Source of the DNA: an uncultured beta proteobacterium
GTDB taxonomy: Bacteria > Pseudomonadota > Gammaproteobacteria > Burkholderiales > SG8-41
Assembly (NCBI GenBank): GCA_903933915.1
Contig: CAIZLW010000055.1
Coordinates: 1-34,027 of the forward strand
Direction of reading: 5' to 3'
DNA length: 34,027 bases
Within the stretch, counting starts at the first letter, position 1; the number at the start of each line of letters is the position of its first letter. The translations under genes and the position numbers were made by a program. Shown here in pieces: positions 8,011 through 17,514 of this stretch. Below the pieces are notes generated by a model. That model made no database searches, had not been told where the DNA came from, and saw only the letters and a program-made list of their open reading frames with translations.

Positions 8011-10098
8011 ATGAGCAATGAGAAAGACCGCCTGGAACTGGGCCGCGCGCTGTTTTCGCCGCGCACCGTGGCGCTGGTGGGCGCATCGGCTGATGCCGCC
8101 AAGCTGGCGTCGCGGCCGCAGCGTGTGCTGCGCAAACACGGTTTCACCGGCACCATCGTGCCGATCAATCCGGGACGCAGTGAAATCAACGGCGATAAAG
8201 CCTATCCGGACATCAAGTCGGTTCCGCAAAAGATCGATCATGCTTTCATCATGGTGCCGGCCAAGGCCGTGCCGGGCGTGATTGATGATTGCGCGGCAGC
8301 GGGCGTCAAGGCGGCAACGATTTTTTCCGCGGGTTTCGCCGAGACCGGTGAAGAGGGGCGGCTGATCCAGCAGCGCATGGTGGAAACGGCACGGGCTGCC
8401 GGCGTGCGCCTGATCGGGCCCAACTGTCTGGGCATTGCCAATATCACCGGACATACCGTGCTGTCGGCCAATGCGGTGCTGGAAAGCCAGGAGCTGGTGC
8501 CGGGGTCGCTGAGCCTGGTGTCGCAAAGCGGTTCGATGATGGGCGGCATTGTGTCGCGCGCGCAGGAGCGCGGTCTCGGCTTTTCCAAAATGGTGTCGGT
8601 CGGCAATGAATGTGATGTCGGTGTTGGTGAAATCGTTGACTGCATGGTTGATGATCCCGATACGAAGTGCATCCTGTTGTTTCTGGAGGCGTTCCGCGAT
8701 GCGCCGCGATTGGGTGCAGCCGCACGCCGCGCGTTTGATCTGGGAAAGCCGGTGATTGCGTTCAAGCTGGGCCGTTCTGCGGTGGGCCGCGAGATCGCCA
8801 CCACGCATACCGGCGCGATTGCCGGTGCTGATGATGTGGCGGAAGCGTTTTTCCGGGATCACGGCATTCTGCGCGTCAAAACCTTCGAGGCCTTGTTCGA
8901 GGCGCCGCAACTGGTGATCGGTTACCGGCCGCCGCGCGGCAAGCGCGTTGCAGTGTTTACCGGTACCGGTGGCGCTGCGGCGATGGTGGTCGACCAACTG
9001 GGTCTGGCCGGCATCGAAGTGGTGCCGCCGCCGAAAAAAGTCATTGATGACATGGCGGCCAAGGGCATCCAGATTACCGATGCGCCGCTCACCGACATGC
9101 CTATGGGGCGCGGGGACGGGCCGGTGTACCCGACTCTGATCAAGGCATTTTATGAATCAGACCACTGCGATGTTGTGGTGGCGGTGCAAGGGTCGACGGC
9201 GACGCAGCGGCCGGAATCGGTGCGCGAGCGTGTATTGGATGCCGGTCGTGGTCCCAAGCCGCTGGCCAGTTTTCTCGGGCCTGCCGCCAACGAGGGCTTG
9301 CTGATCCTGCAACGCGGTGGCGCAGCAGGCTTCCGTACGCCGGAAGCCTGTGCGGATGCGGTCCGTGCGTATTGCGAATGGCGTGCACCGTTACAGCATC
9401 CGGCTGTGGATGCGGCGCAGGCTGCGAAACTGGATGCCGCACTGAAGACGGTCACTGCGGAAACGCTCAATGAACGTACGGCGGCCCAGGTGCTGGGCGC
9501 ACTGGGTATTCCGTTTGCGGCATCTCAGGTGGTGCAGAATGGCAGTGAAGCGGTGAGCACCGGCTTTCCAGCGGTGGCAAAAATTCTTTCGGTTGATATT
9601 CCGCACAAGACCGAGGCTGGTGGCGTGGTGCTGGATATTCAGGACGCGGCTGAGTTGAAGGGCGCCGTCGATGGCATGCTCACGCGTATCCGCAGTGCGT
9701 TGCCGAAAGCGAAGCTGGATGGCGTTCTGGTACAGCGCATGGAGAAGGGCATTGCCGAAGTGATCGTCGGTTTCCGTCGTGATCGTGATGCGGGGCCGCT
9801 GGTGATGGTCGGCGTTGGCGGCATTCTTGCCGAGTTGGGCGGCGGTCATGCCTTACGGCTGGCGCCGGTTAGCCTGGACACCGCGCGTGAGATGATCAAT
9901 GAAGTAAAAGCGTTTGACGTGCTGCGCGGTTATCGCAACAAGCCGAAGGGTGATCTCGAAGCGCTGGCGCGCGTGGTGCAGGCGATGTCGAATCTGGCCT
10001 GCGCTGCAAACGTTGAAGAAGCTGAAATCAATCCCTTGCTGGTCAAGACTGATGGCGTTGTGGCGGTGGATGCGCTGCTGAGCCTGAAGAAACAATAG
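8011..10098 (+). CDS. ADP-forming acyl-CoA synthetase (fused alpha and beta domains)
   Basis: A 695-residue acetate--CoA ligase (ADP-forming) family protein. The order is CoA-binding Rossmann domain (about 10-135), succinyl-CoA-ligase-like domain (about 150-300) with THTGAIAG carrying the histidine expected to be phosphorylated, a linker, and an ATP-grasp domain (about 480-690). The ATP-grasp domain is marked by HKTEAGGV, VGVGGILAELGGG and EAEINPLL. Members form acyl-CoA from a carboxylate, CoA and ATP, or run in reverse to make ATP. The acid used cannot be read from the sequence. The gene is flanked on both sides by Bug receptor genes in the same direction (42 and 29 bases), suggesting that uptake and activation of one class of acid are linked. 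Confidence 0.9.
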   Translation: MSNEKDRLELGRALFSPRTVALVGASADAAKLASRPQRVLRKHGFTGTIVPINPGRSEINGDKAYPDIKSVPQKIDHAFIMVPAKAVPGVIDDCAAAGVKAATIFSAGFAETGEEGRLIQQRMVETARAAGVRLIGPNCLGIANITGHTVLSANAVLESQELVPGSLSLVSQSGSMMGGIVSRAQERGLGFSKMVSVGNECDVGVGEIVDCMVDDPDTKCILLFLEAFRDAPRLGAAARRAFDLGKPVIAFKLGRSAVGREIATTHTGAIAGADDVAEAFFRDHGILRVKTFEALFEAPQLVIGYRPPRGKRVAVFTGTGGAAAMVVDQLGLAGIEVVPPPKKVIDDMAAKGIQITDAPLTDMPMGRGDGPVYPTLIKAFYESDHCDVVVAVQGSTATQRPESVRERVLDAGRGPKPLASFLGPAANEGLLILQRGGAAGFRTPEACADAVRAYCEWRAPLQHPAVDAAQAAKLDAALKTVTAETLNERTAAQVLGALGIPFAASQVVQNGSEAVSTGFPAVAKILSVDIPHKTEAGGVVLDIQDAAELKGAVDGMLTRIRSALPKAKLDGVLVQRMEKGIAEVIVGFRRDRDAGPLVMVGVGGILAELGGGHALRLAPVSLDTAREMINEVKAFDVLRGYRNKPKGDLEALARVVQAMSNLACAANVEEAEINPLLVKTDGVVAVDALLSLKKQ

Positions 10099-10127
10099 CC
10101 GTGAATCATCCGCGGCAAGGAGAAGTC

Positions 10128-11087
10128 ATGCACAAGATTCGTTTTGTCGCGGTTGCAGTCGCTGCATGTTGGGTCATGGCAGCCGGCGCCGCATCGAACG
10201 ACTATCCGTCCAAGCCGGTGCGTTTTATTTCACCGTTTTCGCCCGGCGGCGGCACCGATACAGTGGCCCGCGCATTGGCCTTGCGGCTGGGGGATGCGCT
10301 GGGGCGGACGTTTATTGTCGATAATCGTTCCGGCGCAGAAGGCATCATTGGCACCGAACTCGGCGCCAAGTCGCCGCCCGATGGCTACACATTGCTGGTC
10401 GGCAATCTCGGCACGCTGGCCATCAATCCCAATCTGCGCAAGGTGCCCTACGACCCGTTGCGCGATTTTGCGCCCATCGTGCAGACCACGGCTTCATCAA
10501 CGGTGCTGGTGGTGCATCCGTCGCTGCCGGTGAAAAACGTACGTGAGCTGGTGGCACTGGCGAAGACACGGTCGCTGAATTACGGTGCGAGTTCGTCAGG
10601 CACTTTCCTGCCGATGGAACTGTTCAAGCAGATGGCGAAAATCGATATGACGCATATCCCGTACAAGGGAACCGGGCCGACGCTGGCCGGCATCCTCAGC
10701 GGCGAAGTGCAGGTGATGTTCGGCGGCGCGATCAACACCACACCGCTGGTCAAAAACGGCAAGCTGCGTGCGCTGGCCGTGGCGGGTGATCGTCGCGCGA
10801 AGGCCCTGCCCGATGTGCCGACGGTGGCGGAATCCGGTTTCCCCGGTTATGAGGCCAATACCTGGAACGGCATGCTGGCGCCGGCAGGTACGCCGCGAGC
10901 TATCGTGATGCGCCTCAATCAGGAGATGCTGAAAATTCTTGGCACGCGTGAAGTCATCGACTATATGACGGCGGATGGTGCCGAGCCCGCGGGTGGTACG
11001 CCGGAGCAATTTGCGGCCTGCATCCGTACCGACCATGCTAAATGGGCGGGCGTGATTCGCGACGCCAAGATCAATAAGTCCAATTAA
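10128..11087 (+). CDS. Bug-type tripartite tricarboxylate transporter substrate-binding protein (second copy)
   Basis: A 319-residue Bug/TctC family exported receptor with a signal peptide of about 22 residues ending AAGAAS. The mature domain begins YPSKPVRFISPFSPGGGTDT, and DNRSGAEGIIGTE and AKSPPDGYT are present. The ATG at 10128 is chosen over the in-frame GTG at 10101 because an aaggag Shine-Dalgarno lies directly upstream and the signal peptide starts there. It is clearly related to the Bug protein at 6973 but well diverged, so it is more likely a paralogue with a different ligand than a recent duplicate. It follows the acyl-CoA synthetase by 29 bases. Confidence 0.92.
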   Translation: MHKIRFVAVAVAACWVMAAGAASNDYPSKPVRFISPFSPGGGTDTVARALALRLGDALGRTFIVDNRSGAEGIIGTELGAKSPPDGYTLLVGNLGTLAINPNLRKVPYDPLRDFAPIVQTTASSTVLVVHPSLPVKNVRELVALAKTRSLNYGASSSGTFLPMELFKQMAKIDMTHIPYKGTGPTLAGILSGEVQVMFGGAINTTPLVKNGKLRALAVAGDRRAKALPDVPTVAESGFPGYEANTWNGMLAPAGTPRAIVMRLNQEMLKILGTREVIDYMTADGAEPAGGTPEQFAACIRTDHAKWAGVIRDAKINKSN

Positions 11088-11111
11088 ATTTATTATATTA
11101 ATCAAATACTT

Positions 11112-12506
11112 ATGAACTCACCCGCCAAAGATGCCGTGGTTCCGGAAGTGGCACGCGACGCCAGCCGCAAACTCGCGCGTTATGTCGCTGAACTGGATGC
11201 GCGCAAGCTGCCGGATACGGCCGTGCATGCCTTCCGCCGCGCGCTGCTCGATTATCTGACCTGCGCGGTGTCCGGCTCCGGGACCGATGCTGCGCGCATC
11301 GTGCTCGATTACCTGCAGTCATGGGACAAGTCGGTGGAGGCCAGTGTGATCGGTACAGCGCACCGGCTGTCCGCGCAGAACGCCGCCTTCGTCAACGGTG
11401 CCGCAACGCATGGTCTGGATTTTGATGACGGCATGACCCGCGGTTCGGTGCATCCCGGCGGCTCGGTGTTTTCGGCGCTGCTGGCAATGGCGGAAAAACT
11501 CGGTTCATCGGCTGAAGACCTGATTGCTGCCGGTGTTGCAGGTTATGACGTGACGTTGCGCATTGCCGCAACGGTGCATCCGCATACCTCGCGTCGCGGA
11601 TTTCATAACACGCCAACAGCCGGCGTATTTGGTGCGACTGCGGCTGCGGCACGGTTGATGCGGCTGGATGCGGCAACAACGTTGAATGCGTTGGGACTGG
11701 CCGGCAGTTTCTCCGGTGGTCTGCGTGCCTATCTGCAGGACGGCGCCGAAGTGAAACGCATCCATCCCGGCAAGGCGGCGCGTGACGGCATTGTTTGTGC
11801 GGAACTGGCCAAACGCGGTCTGACCGGGCCCGGCGAAGTGATCGAGGGCCGTTATGGATTCATCCAGGCTGCGGCCGGCGGCAACGCCGAGTGGGAACTG
11901 CTGACCGGTGCATTGGGTGAGCGTTTCGAGATCTGCAACGCCTATTTCAAACCTTATCCCGCGTGCCGCCATTTCCACGCTTCGCTGGATGCGGTGCGTA
12001 CGATTGGTCTTCGCACGCCGTTCAAGATCGATGATGTTGCCAGCGTGCGTATCGGCATGTATGAGGCCGGTGCTGCGGGGCACGATCAGAAAACCGCTGA
12101 AAATCTGCTCGACGCGCAGATGAGTGCGCCGGTGACCACCGCGCTGGCGATGGCCTTCGGCAATGTCACGGTGCCGAGTTTTGATCGCGCCAACCTGGAT
12201 CGCGCTGACATCCGCCGACTGATTGATGTCACCGACGTTTACGTTGATGAAGAATGCGAGCGCATTTATCCGGGGCGCCGCTCCGGTGTGGCGCGTATCG
12301 AGCTGCGTGACGGCCGTGTTCTGGAGGAGCGGGTGCTCGATCCCAAGGGCGAGGGCGAAAATCCGATGACCGACGATGATCTGTCGACAAAATTTTCGTC
12401 CAACTGCGCGCCGGTCATCGGCGAAGCGCGCACGGCCAGCCTGCTGAAACTGGTGATGGGTATCAAACCGGGTAGCACGGTGGACGAACTGTACCTCTGG
12501 TCCTGA
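11112..12506 (+). CDS. MmgE/PrpD family protein
   Basis: A 464-residue protein of the MmgE/PrpD (2-methylcitrate dehydratase-like) family. The signatures AFVNGAATHGLDFDD (about 93-107) and VHPGGSVFSALLA (about 114-126) are typical, as are the later FKPYPACRHFHASLDA stretch and the C-terminal small domain. Named members dehydrate 2-methylcitrate or act on related tricarboxylates. Many Bug-linked homologues are uncharacterised hydro-lyases or isomerases. No methylcitrate synthase is nearby, so a role in propionate metabolism is not implied. The short AT-rich gap after the Bug gene has no clear Shine-Dalgarno. Confidence 0.88.
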   Translation: MNSPAKDAVVPEVARDASRKLARYVAELDARKLPDTAVHAFRRALLDYLTCAVSGSGTDAARIVLDYLQSWDKSVEASVIGTAHRLSAQNAAFVNGAATHGLDFDDGMTRGSVHPGGSVFSALLAMAEKLGSSAEDLIAAGVAGYDVTLRIAATVHPHTSRRGFHNTPTAGVFGATAAAARLMRLDAATTLNALGLAGSFSGGLRAYLQDGAEVKRIHPGKAARDGIVCAELAKRGLTGPGEVIEGRYGFIQAAAGGNAEWELLTGALGERFEICNAYFKPYPACRHFHASLDAVRTIGLRTPFKIDDVASVRIGMYEAGAAGHDQKTAENLLDAQMSAPVTTALAMAFGNVTVPSFDRANLDRADIRRLIDVTDVYVDEECERIYPGRRSGVARIELRDGRVLEERVLDPKGEGENPMTDDDLSTKFSSNCAPVIGEARTASLLKLVMGIKPGSTVDELYLWS

Positions 12507-12701
12507 TCAGGTAGTTCATGATCTGGGCGCCCGTACGGCGCATCTGTGCTGCCGAGGCAAGCGCCACAGAAGGCTGATGGCCCGTATTGGCCCATTATGT
12601 GGCCACGCGCGGTTTCGCCGGGTAGGCCGATGCGCTAAAATCAACGTTCTGCACAGGTCTATTCCCGTGCCGAAATCCCTGAATTCCTTTCCGGAGCATT
12701 C

Positions 12702-13451
12702 ATGAAGGTTCTAGTGACAGTCAAACGTGTCATCGACCCGTACGTGAAAGTGCGCGTCAAGTCGGATGGCACCGGTGTGGAGACCGCCAACGTCAAGATG
12801 GCAATGAATCCGTTCTGCGAAATCGCGGTTGAACAGGCGGTGCGCATGAAGGAGGCCGGCATCGTGACCGAAATCGTCGTGGTTTCCGTCGGTACGCAGC
12901 AGTCGCAGGAAACGCTGCGTACGGCAATGGCGATGGGCGCCGACCGCGGCATCCTTGTCGAGGTCGCCGGCGAAGTGCAGCCGCTGGCCGTGGCCAAGCT
13001 GGTCAAGGCGATTGTCGACAAGGAGCAGCCCAAGCTGGTGATCATGGGCAAGCAGGCGATTGATGACGATTCCAATCAGGCGGGTCAGATGACCGCAGCG
13101 CTGCTGGGCTGGCCGCAGTCGGCCTTCACCTCGGCGATCGCCGTCAATGGTGATACCGCCGACGTCACCCGCGAAATCGACGGCGGCCTCGAGAAGCTGA
13201 CGATCAAGCTGCCGGCGGTGGTGACCACCGACCTGCGTCTGAATGAGCCGCGTTATGTCACGCTGCCCAACATCATGAAGGCGAAGAAAAAGCCGTTGGA
13301 AGTGCTCAAGCCCGAAGCGCTGGGTGTTGATGTCACGCCGCGTCTGAAGACGGTCAAGGTCGAAGAGCCGGCCAAGCGCAGTGCCGGCGTCAAGGTGGCG
13401 GATGTGCAGGAACTCGTCGCCAAACTCAAGAATGAAGCGAGGGTGATCTGA
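12702..13451 (+). CDS. etfB: Electron transfer flavoprotein beta subunit
   Basis: A 249-residue EtfB. It begins [20 protein letters not shown] and carries the AMP-binding region [20 protein letters not shown] and the family signature around [20 protein letters not shown]. With EtfA it accepts electrons from acyl-CoA dehydrogenases and passes them to the quinone pool through ETF-quinone oxidoreductase. A ccggag Shine-Dalgarno precedes the ATG. The ~195-base gap upstream contains a TAAAAT at 12636-12641 that could be a -10 box, without a good -35. The stop overlaps the etfA start by one base (TGATG), showing translational coupling. Confidence 0.97.
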   Translation: MKVLVTVKRVIDPYVKVRVKSDGTGVETANVKMAMNPFCEIAVEQAVRMKEAGIVTEIVVVSVGTQQSQETLRTAMAMGADRGILVEVAGEVQPLAVAKLVKAIVDKEQPKLVIMGKQAIDDDSNQAGQMTAALLGWPQSAFTSAIAVNGDTADVTREIDGGLEKLTIKLPAVVTTDLRLNEPRYVTLPNIMKAKKKPLEVLKPEALGVDVTPRLKTVKVEEPAKRSAGVKVADVQELVAKLKNEARVI

Positions 13452-14377
13452 TGTCCGTACTCGTCATTGCCGAACACGACGGCAAACTACTCAAGCCCGG
13501 CACCACCAACACGGTTACTGCCGCTGCCAAAATCGGCGGCGACATTGTGGTGCTGGTGGCCGGTCATCAATGCGCGGATGCGGCACAAGTTGCCGCGAAG
13601 ATCGCTGGTGTCAGCAAGGTGCTGCTCGCCGACTCGCCGCTGTACGCCGGCGGCGCTGCCGAAAATCTGACCGCGCTGATCCAGACTGTTGCCGCGCAGT
13701 ACACGCATATCCTTGCGCCGGCGACCGGCTATGGCAAGAACTTCATGCCGCGCCTGTCCGCACTGCTCGATGTCCAGCAGATTTCGGATATCAGCTCGGT
13801 GGTTTCTGCCGACACCTTTGTGCGGCCGATTTATGCCGGCAATGCGATGGCTACGGTGCAGTCTGCCGACAAGATCAAGGTCATTACCGTACGCGCCACC
13901 GGCTTTGATGCAGCGGCCGAAGGCGGCAGTGCTGCGGTCGAGAACCTTGCGGCGGGTCCGGATACGGGTCTGGCGACATTCAATGGTCAGGAGCTGTCGA
14001 AATCCGACCGGCCTGAACTGACGGCGGCACGCATCATCGTTTCCGGCGGTCGTGGCATGGGCAGCGGCGAGAATTTCAAGATTCTCGAAGCGCTGGCCGA
14101 CAAGCTCGGTGCTGCAGTCGGCGCTTCGCGCGCGGCTGTCGATTCGGGTTATGTTCCCAATGACTATCAGGTCGGTCAGACCGGCAAGATTGTTGCGCCG
14201 GATCTGTATATCGCCGTTGGCATTTCCGGCGCGATCCAGCATCTGGCCGGGATGAAGGACAGCAAGGTAATCATCGCCATCAACAAGGATCCGGAAGCAC
14301 CGATCTTTTCGGTCGCCGACTACTGGCTGGTCGAAGATCTGTTCAAGGCCGTGCCGGAACTGACGCAGCAGATCTGA
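13451..14377 (+). CDS. etfA: Electron transfer flavoprotein alpha subunit
   Basis: A 308-residue EtfA with the N-terminal ETF domain ([20 protein letters not shown]) and the C-terminal FAD-binding domain. The latter has the hallmark sequences [32 protein letters not shown] and [14 protein letters not shown] (roughly residues 195-265). It binds the FAD that shuttles electrons from acyl-CoA dehydrogenases. It is coupled to etfB by a one-base overlap and is followed by a strong intrinsic terminator before the next acyl-CoA dehydrogenase, so etfBA forms its own transcription unit. Confidence 0.97.
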   Translation: MSVLVIAEHDGKLLKPGTTNTVTAAAKIGGDIVVLVAGHQCADAAQVAAKIAGVSKVLLADSPLYAGGAAENLTALIQTVAAQYTHILAPATGYGKNFMPRLSALLDVQQISDISSVVSADTFVRPIYAGNAMATVQSADKIKVITVRATGFDAAAEGGSAAVENLAAGPDTGLATFNGQELSKSDRPELTAARIIVSGGRGMGSGENFKILEALADKLGAAVGASRAAVDSGYVPNDYQVGQTGKIVAPDLYIAVGISGAIQHLAGMKDSKVIIAINKDPEAPIFSVADYWLVEDLFKAVPELTQQI

Positions 14378-14398
14378 CCGTCAGTTACTTGCGGTAAC

Positions 14399-14433
14399 AT
14401 CAAAGGGCGCCCGTATGGTGCCCTTTGATTTTT
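14399..14433 (+). terminator. Rho-independent terminator after etfA
   Basis: A 13-base-pair stem runs from ATCAAAGGGCGCC (14399-14411) to GGTGCCCTTTGAT (14417-14429), with one G-U pair and a 5-base loop. The RNA continues in a run of U to 14433. It sits 22 bases after the etfA stop and ends 28 bases before the next start codon. Confidence 0.85.
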
Positions 14434-14461
14434 GCGGGAACCCTTTTGTTGGAACCATGAC

Positions 14462-16252
14462 ATGTCGACCTATACCGCGCCGCTGAAGGACATGCAGTTC
14501 GCGATTGCCGAGTTCGCCGGCGTGGACAGCATCGCCGCCTTGCCCGGCTGCGGGGACGTCAATGCCGAACTGGTCGAGGTGGTGCTCACTGAGGCCGGAA
14601 AATTTGCGCAGGGCGTACTCGATCCGCTGAACCGCAGCGGCGACAAACAGGGCGCGCAATGGCGCGACGGCGTGGTCACTGCGCCCGACGGATTCAAGGA
14701 TGCGTATGCGCAGTTTATCGCCGCCGGCTGGAACGGCCTGGGCGGCGCCACGCAATACGGCGGTCAGGGTCTGCCCCATATCATCGCCATGCCGCTGCAG
14801 GAGATGTGGAACAGCGCGAACATGGCGTTCTGCCTGTGTCCGATGCTGACTACCGGCGTGCAGGAGGCGCTGCTGCATCACGGCTCAGCGGCGCTGCTGG
14901 AAACCTATATGCAAAAGCTGGTTTCGGGTGAATGGACCGGCACGATGAATCTGACCGAGCCGCAGGCCGGTTCCGACCTGTCGGCGGTGCGCACGCGCGC
15001 GCTGCCCGAAGGCGATCATTACCGCATCCACGGCACCAAGATCTTCATCACCTGGGGCGAGCACGACATGACGGCGAATATCGTGCACCTGGTGCTGGCG
15101 CGCCTGCCCGATGCGCCCGAGGGGGTGAAGGGCATTTCGCTGTTTGTGGCGCCCAAGTTCATGGTCAATGCCGACGGTAGCCCCGGCGAACGCAATGATA
15201 TCCGCTGTGTGTCGATCGAACACAAACTCGGCATCCACGGCAGTCCGACCTGTGTGCTGGCCTATGGCGACGGCCCCGGCGCAGTGGGCTATCTGGTCGG
15301 CCAGCCGCACCGCGGCCTCGAGTACATGTTTACGATGATGAATCATGCGCGGCTGGGTGTCGGCATGGAAGGCATCGCCATTTCCGAACGTGCCTATCAG
15401 CACGCCCTCGAATACGCGAGGACGCGGGTGCAGGGGCGCGCCATCGGTCAGCGCAGCGGCGACCGCGTCACCATCATCCATCACCCCGATGTTCGGCGCA
15501 TGCTGATGACGATGAAGGCGCAGACCGAAGCGATGCGCGCGCTGGGTTATTACGCGGCAGGAGAACTCGATCGCTCGAAGCATCATCCGGACCCACAGAC
15601 ACGCGCACAGCACCAGGCACGGCTTGACCTGCTGACGCCGGTGGTCAAGGGCTGGTGTACCGAGGTTGCGGTGGAAATCGCCTCGACCGGCGTGCAGATC
15701 CATGGCGGCATGGGATTCATTGAAGAAACCGGCGCTGCGCAATATCTGCGCGATGCGCGCATCTCGACCATTTATGAAGGCACCACCGGCATCCAGGCCA
15801 ACGACCTGATCGGCCGCAAGGTCGGCGCCGAAAAAGGCGCAACCGCGCTGACGCTGATTGACGAGATGCGCGGACTCGACGCCGGCCTTGCGGCGGCGGG
15901 CGAGTCGTTTGCCGGCATGCATCGCGGTTACGTGCAGGCGGTGCATGCGCTGGAGGCGGGGACGCGCTGGCTGGTTGATCACTACCGTCAGCAGCCCGAG
16001 GCTGCGGCCGCAGTGGCGGTGCCGTATCTGAAACTGTTCGGCACGGTGGCCGGCGGCTGGCTGATGGCGCGCGCCGCATTGATTGCGCGCGAGCGCCTGG
16101 CGGCGCCTGGCGCTGACCGCGAATTTCTCGAAGCCAAGCTGGCCACGGCGCGATTTTATCTGGAGCATCTGCTGCCGCAGGCGGCGGCGCTGTCGCAGAC
16201 AGTGACGGCCGGCGCAGCAAGCACGCTGGCGCTGGATCCGGCGGCCTTTTGA
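14462..16252 (+). CDS. Acyl-CoA dehydrogenase, long form with C-terminal extension
   Basis: A 596-residue acyl-CoA dehydrogenase of the long type. The flavin-contacting MNLTEPQAGSDLSAVRTRA lies around residues 161-179. The catalytic-Glu loop is intact (IYEGTTGIQANDLIGRK), followed by the extra C-terminal helical domain characteristic of this ~600-residue class. It oxidises an acyl-CoA to the 2-enoyl-CoA and hands electrons to EtfAB, encoded just upstream. The frame opens at a TTG at 14432, but the ATG at 14462 (MSTYTAPLKDMQF) matches the usual family start and lies clear of the terminator. Its stop overlaps the region of the next gene's start. Confidence 0.93.
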   Translation: MSTYTAPLKDMQFAIAEFAGVDSIAALPGCGDVNAELVEVVLTEAGKFAQGVLDPLNRSGDKQGAQWRDGVVTAPDGFKDAYAQFIAAGWNGLGGATQYGGQGLPHIIAMPLQEMWNSANMAFCLCPMLTTGVQEALLHHGSAALLETYMQKLVSGEWTGTMNLTEPQAGSDLSAVRTRALPEGDHYRIHGTKIFITWGEHDMTANIVHLVLARLPDAPEGVKGISLFVAPKFMVNADGSPGERNDIRCVSIEHKLGIHGSPTCVLAYGDGPGAVGYLVGQPHRGLEYMFTMMNHARLGVGMEGIAISERAYQHALEYARTRVQGRAIGQRSGDRVTIIHHPDVRRMLMTMKAQTEAMRALGYYAAGELDRSKHHPDPQTRAQHQARLDLLTPVVKGWCTEVAVEIASTGVQIHGGMGFIEETGAAQYLRDARISTIYEGTTGIQANDLIGRKVGAEKGATALTLIDEMRGLDAGLAAAGESFAGMHRGYVQAVHALEAGTRWLVDHYRQQPEAAAAVAVPYLKLFGTVAGGWLMARAALIARERLAAPGADREFLEAKLATARFYLEHLLPQAAALSQTVTAGAASTLALDPAAF

Positions 16253-16257
16253 GCGCG

Positions 16258-16560
16258 ATGCCCATGCTGACGCGTGTGTTGTTTTTTGTCGCCGGTATCG
16301 CCGTGGTTTTTCCGGCGCATGCCGAGCTGACCTGCGAGCAGATCGTCGCCAGTGCGCAGACGGCGGTGACTCTGCGCGATCAGGGTGTGACGCTCAGCCT
16401 CGTGCTGGCCGAGACCGAGAGCACGGCAATGCGCGAGCGTTTCCGTCCGGACGAACTGGCCATGCTGCGCCGTACCATTCGTCTGAGTTATACCGGCGAA
16501 GTGTCGGTTTACGAGCTTTCGGACAGCTGCGCCGAGAGCCGGGGCGGCAAAAAGCGCTGA
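16258..16560 (+). CDS. Small exported protein of unknown function
   Basis: A 100-residue protein with a clear signal peptide (MPMLTRVLFFVAGIAVVFPA, cleavage near AHA-E) and a mature part of about 78 residues. Two cysteines (in LTCEQIV and SDSCAES), one near each end of the mature chain, could form a disulfide. I recognise no family. It starts 6 bases after the upstream acyl-CoA dehydrogenase and lies 53 bases before the first exported methyltransferase-like gene. It may therefore be the tail of the former transcript or the head of the latter. An alternative ATG lies two codons downstream at 16264. Confidence 0.7.
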   Translation: MPMLTRVLFFVAGIAVVFPAHAELTCEQIVASAQTAVTLRDQGVTLSLVLAETESTAMRERFRPDELAMLRRTIRLSYTGEVSVYELSDSCAESRGGKKR

Positions 16561-16613
16561 ATACGTTATATTGACGCGCGCTTTACAGCGCGCATTTAGA
16601 GGAGAGGGCGGCG

Positions 16614-17504
16614 ATGAGCAGCGGTTGGCGATATGCGGCAGTGGTTATGGGTGCGATGTTGTCATTTGCAGCGGTGGCGCAAAAACCACCAGCGCAGAAA
16701 CAGCCGCTGAAGCAACTGCATGTGCCGCCGGAATACGAGCGCAGCGGCGGCCCCTATGTGCCGACGCCCAATGTTGTCGTCGATCAGATGCTGGGCATGG
16801 CCAATGTTGGTGACCGCGATTTTGTGATTGATCTCGGTTCCGGCGACGGCATCATCGTGCTGACCGCGGGGCACAAGTTGAAGGCCAGCGGCTACGGTGT
16901 GGATATCGATGAGGAATTGATCCGTCTGAGCAACGAGCGCGCCAAAAGCCTGGGCATTGCCGACCGTGTGCGTTTTGAGGCAAAAGACATATTCAAGACC
17001 GACATCAGCAAGGCCACAGTGATCACGCTGTACCTGCTGCCGGAGATGATGCGCAAGCTTCGCACCAAACTGTATACGGAGCCGCGCCCCGGCACCCGCA
17101 TCGTGTCACACGACTATCACTTCGACGAGTGGATGCACGATTCTGAAATCAGTTTTGACGTGCCGGAGAAGGAATTCATCTCCGGCGTGCCGCACGCGAC
17201 GCTGTACCTTTGGGTGGTGCCGGCGAAGATTGACGGTGCCTGGCGCATGCAGATCGACGGCCAGAGCGACTACGAAGTGGTGCTGAAGCAGAACTACCAG
17301 AAGTTCGAAGGCAGGGCTGAATCGGCGTCGCGCAAGATCAGTCTGATGGAGCCGCAGCTCAGCGGCACTGAAATCCGCTTTGTGATGCCGCTGGCCGGAG
17401 CCCGCGGACGGTTCCTGGGCAAGGTTGAGGGCGACCGCATGGAAGGTACCGCGAATCTCGACGGCAAGACCGTGCGCTGGCGCGCCACAAGGGTAAAAAG
17501 CTGA
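16614..17504 (+). CDS. Exported class I SAM-methyltransferase-like protein, paralogue 1
   Basis: A 296-residue protein. The signal peptide covers about residues 1-22 (ending AAVA before Q), then come a linker, the family motif YVPTP (48-52), a class I SAM-binding fold, and a beta-rich C-terminal domain (about 208-296) ending WRATR. SAM motif I is DLGSGDGI (73-80); the other five paralogues have Arg where this one has Ile80. The acidic residue after strand 2 is D97, the adenine-contact position is D125, and YLLP (140-143) and SHDYHFDEW (165-173) follow. The Rossmann part resembles FAM173/ATPSCKMT-like lysine methyltransferases, but this is judged by eye. It is separated from the other five by an opposite-strand gene. 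Confidence 0.85.
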   Translation: MSSGWRYAAVVMGAMLSFAAVAQKPPAQKQPLKQLHVPPEYERSGGPYVPTPNVVVDQMLGMANVGDRDFVIDLGSGDGIIVLTAGHKLKASGYGVDIDEELIRLSNERAKSLGIADRVRFEAKDIFKTDISKATVITLYLLPEMMRKLRTKLYTEPRPGTRIVSHDYHFDEWMHDSEISFDVPEKEFISGVPHATLYLWVVPAKIDGAWRMQIDGQSDYEVVLKQNYQKFEGRAESASRKISLMEPQLSGTEIRFVMPLAGARGRFLGKVEGDRMEGTANLDGKTVRWRATRVKS

Positions 17505-17514
17505 GGCCGGCGGG

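Noticed and set aside
7744..8997. Long antisense open frame (417 codons) opposite the Bug/acyl-CoA synthetase genes
   Set aside because: Same reason: the sense frames carry clear family motifs and the antisense product looks like codon-shadow protein.
14885..16168. Long antisense open frame (427 codons) opposite the acyl-CoA dehydrogenase
   Set aside because: A shadow of a GC-rich coding region. The translation is His/Arg/Gln-rich without domain signals, while the plus-strand frame is an intact dehydrogenase.
16576..16593. GCGCGC-tttaca-GCGCGC inverted repeat before paralogue 1
   Set aside because: A short GC hairpin of this kind is expected by chance in such DNA, and no U-run or operator logic accompanies it.
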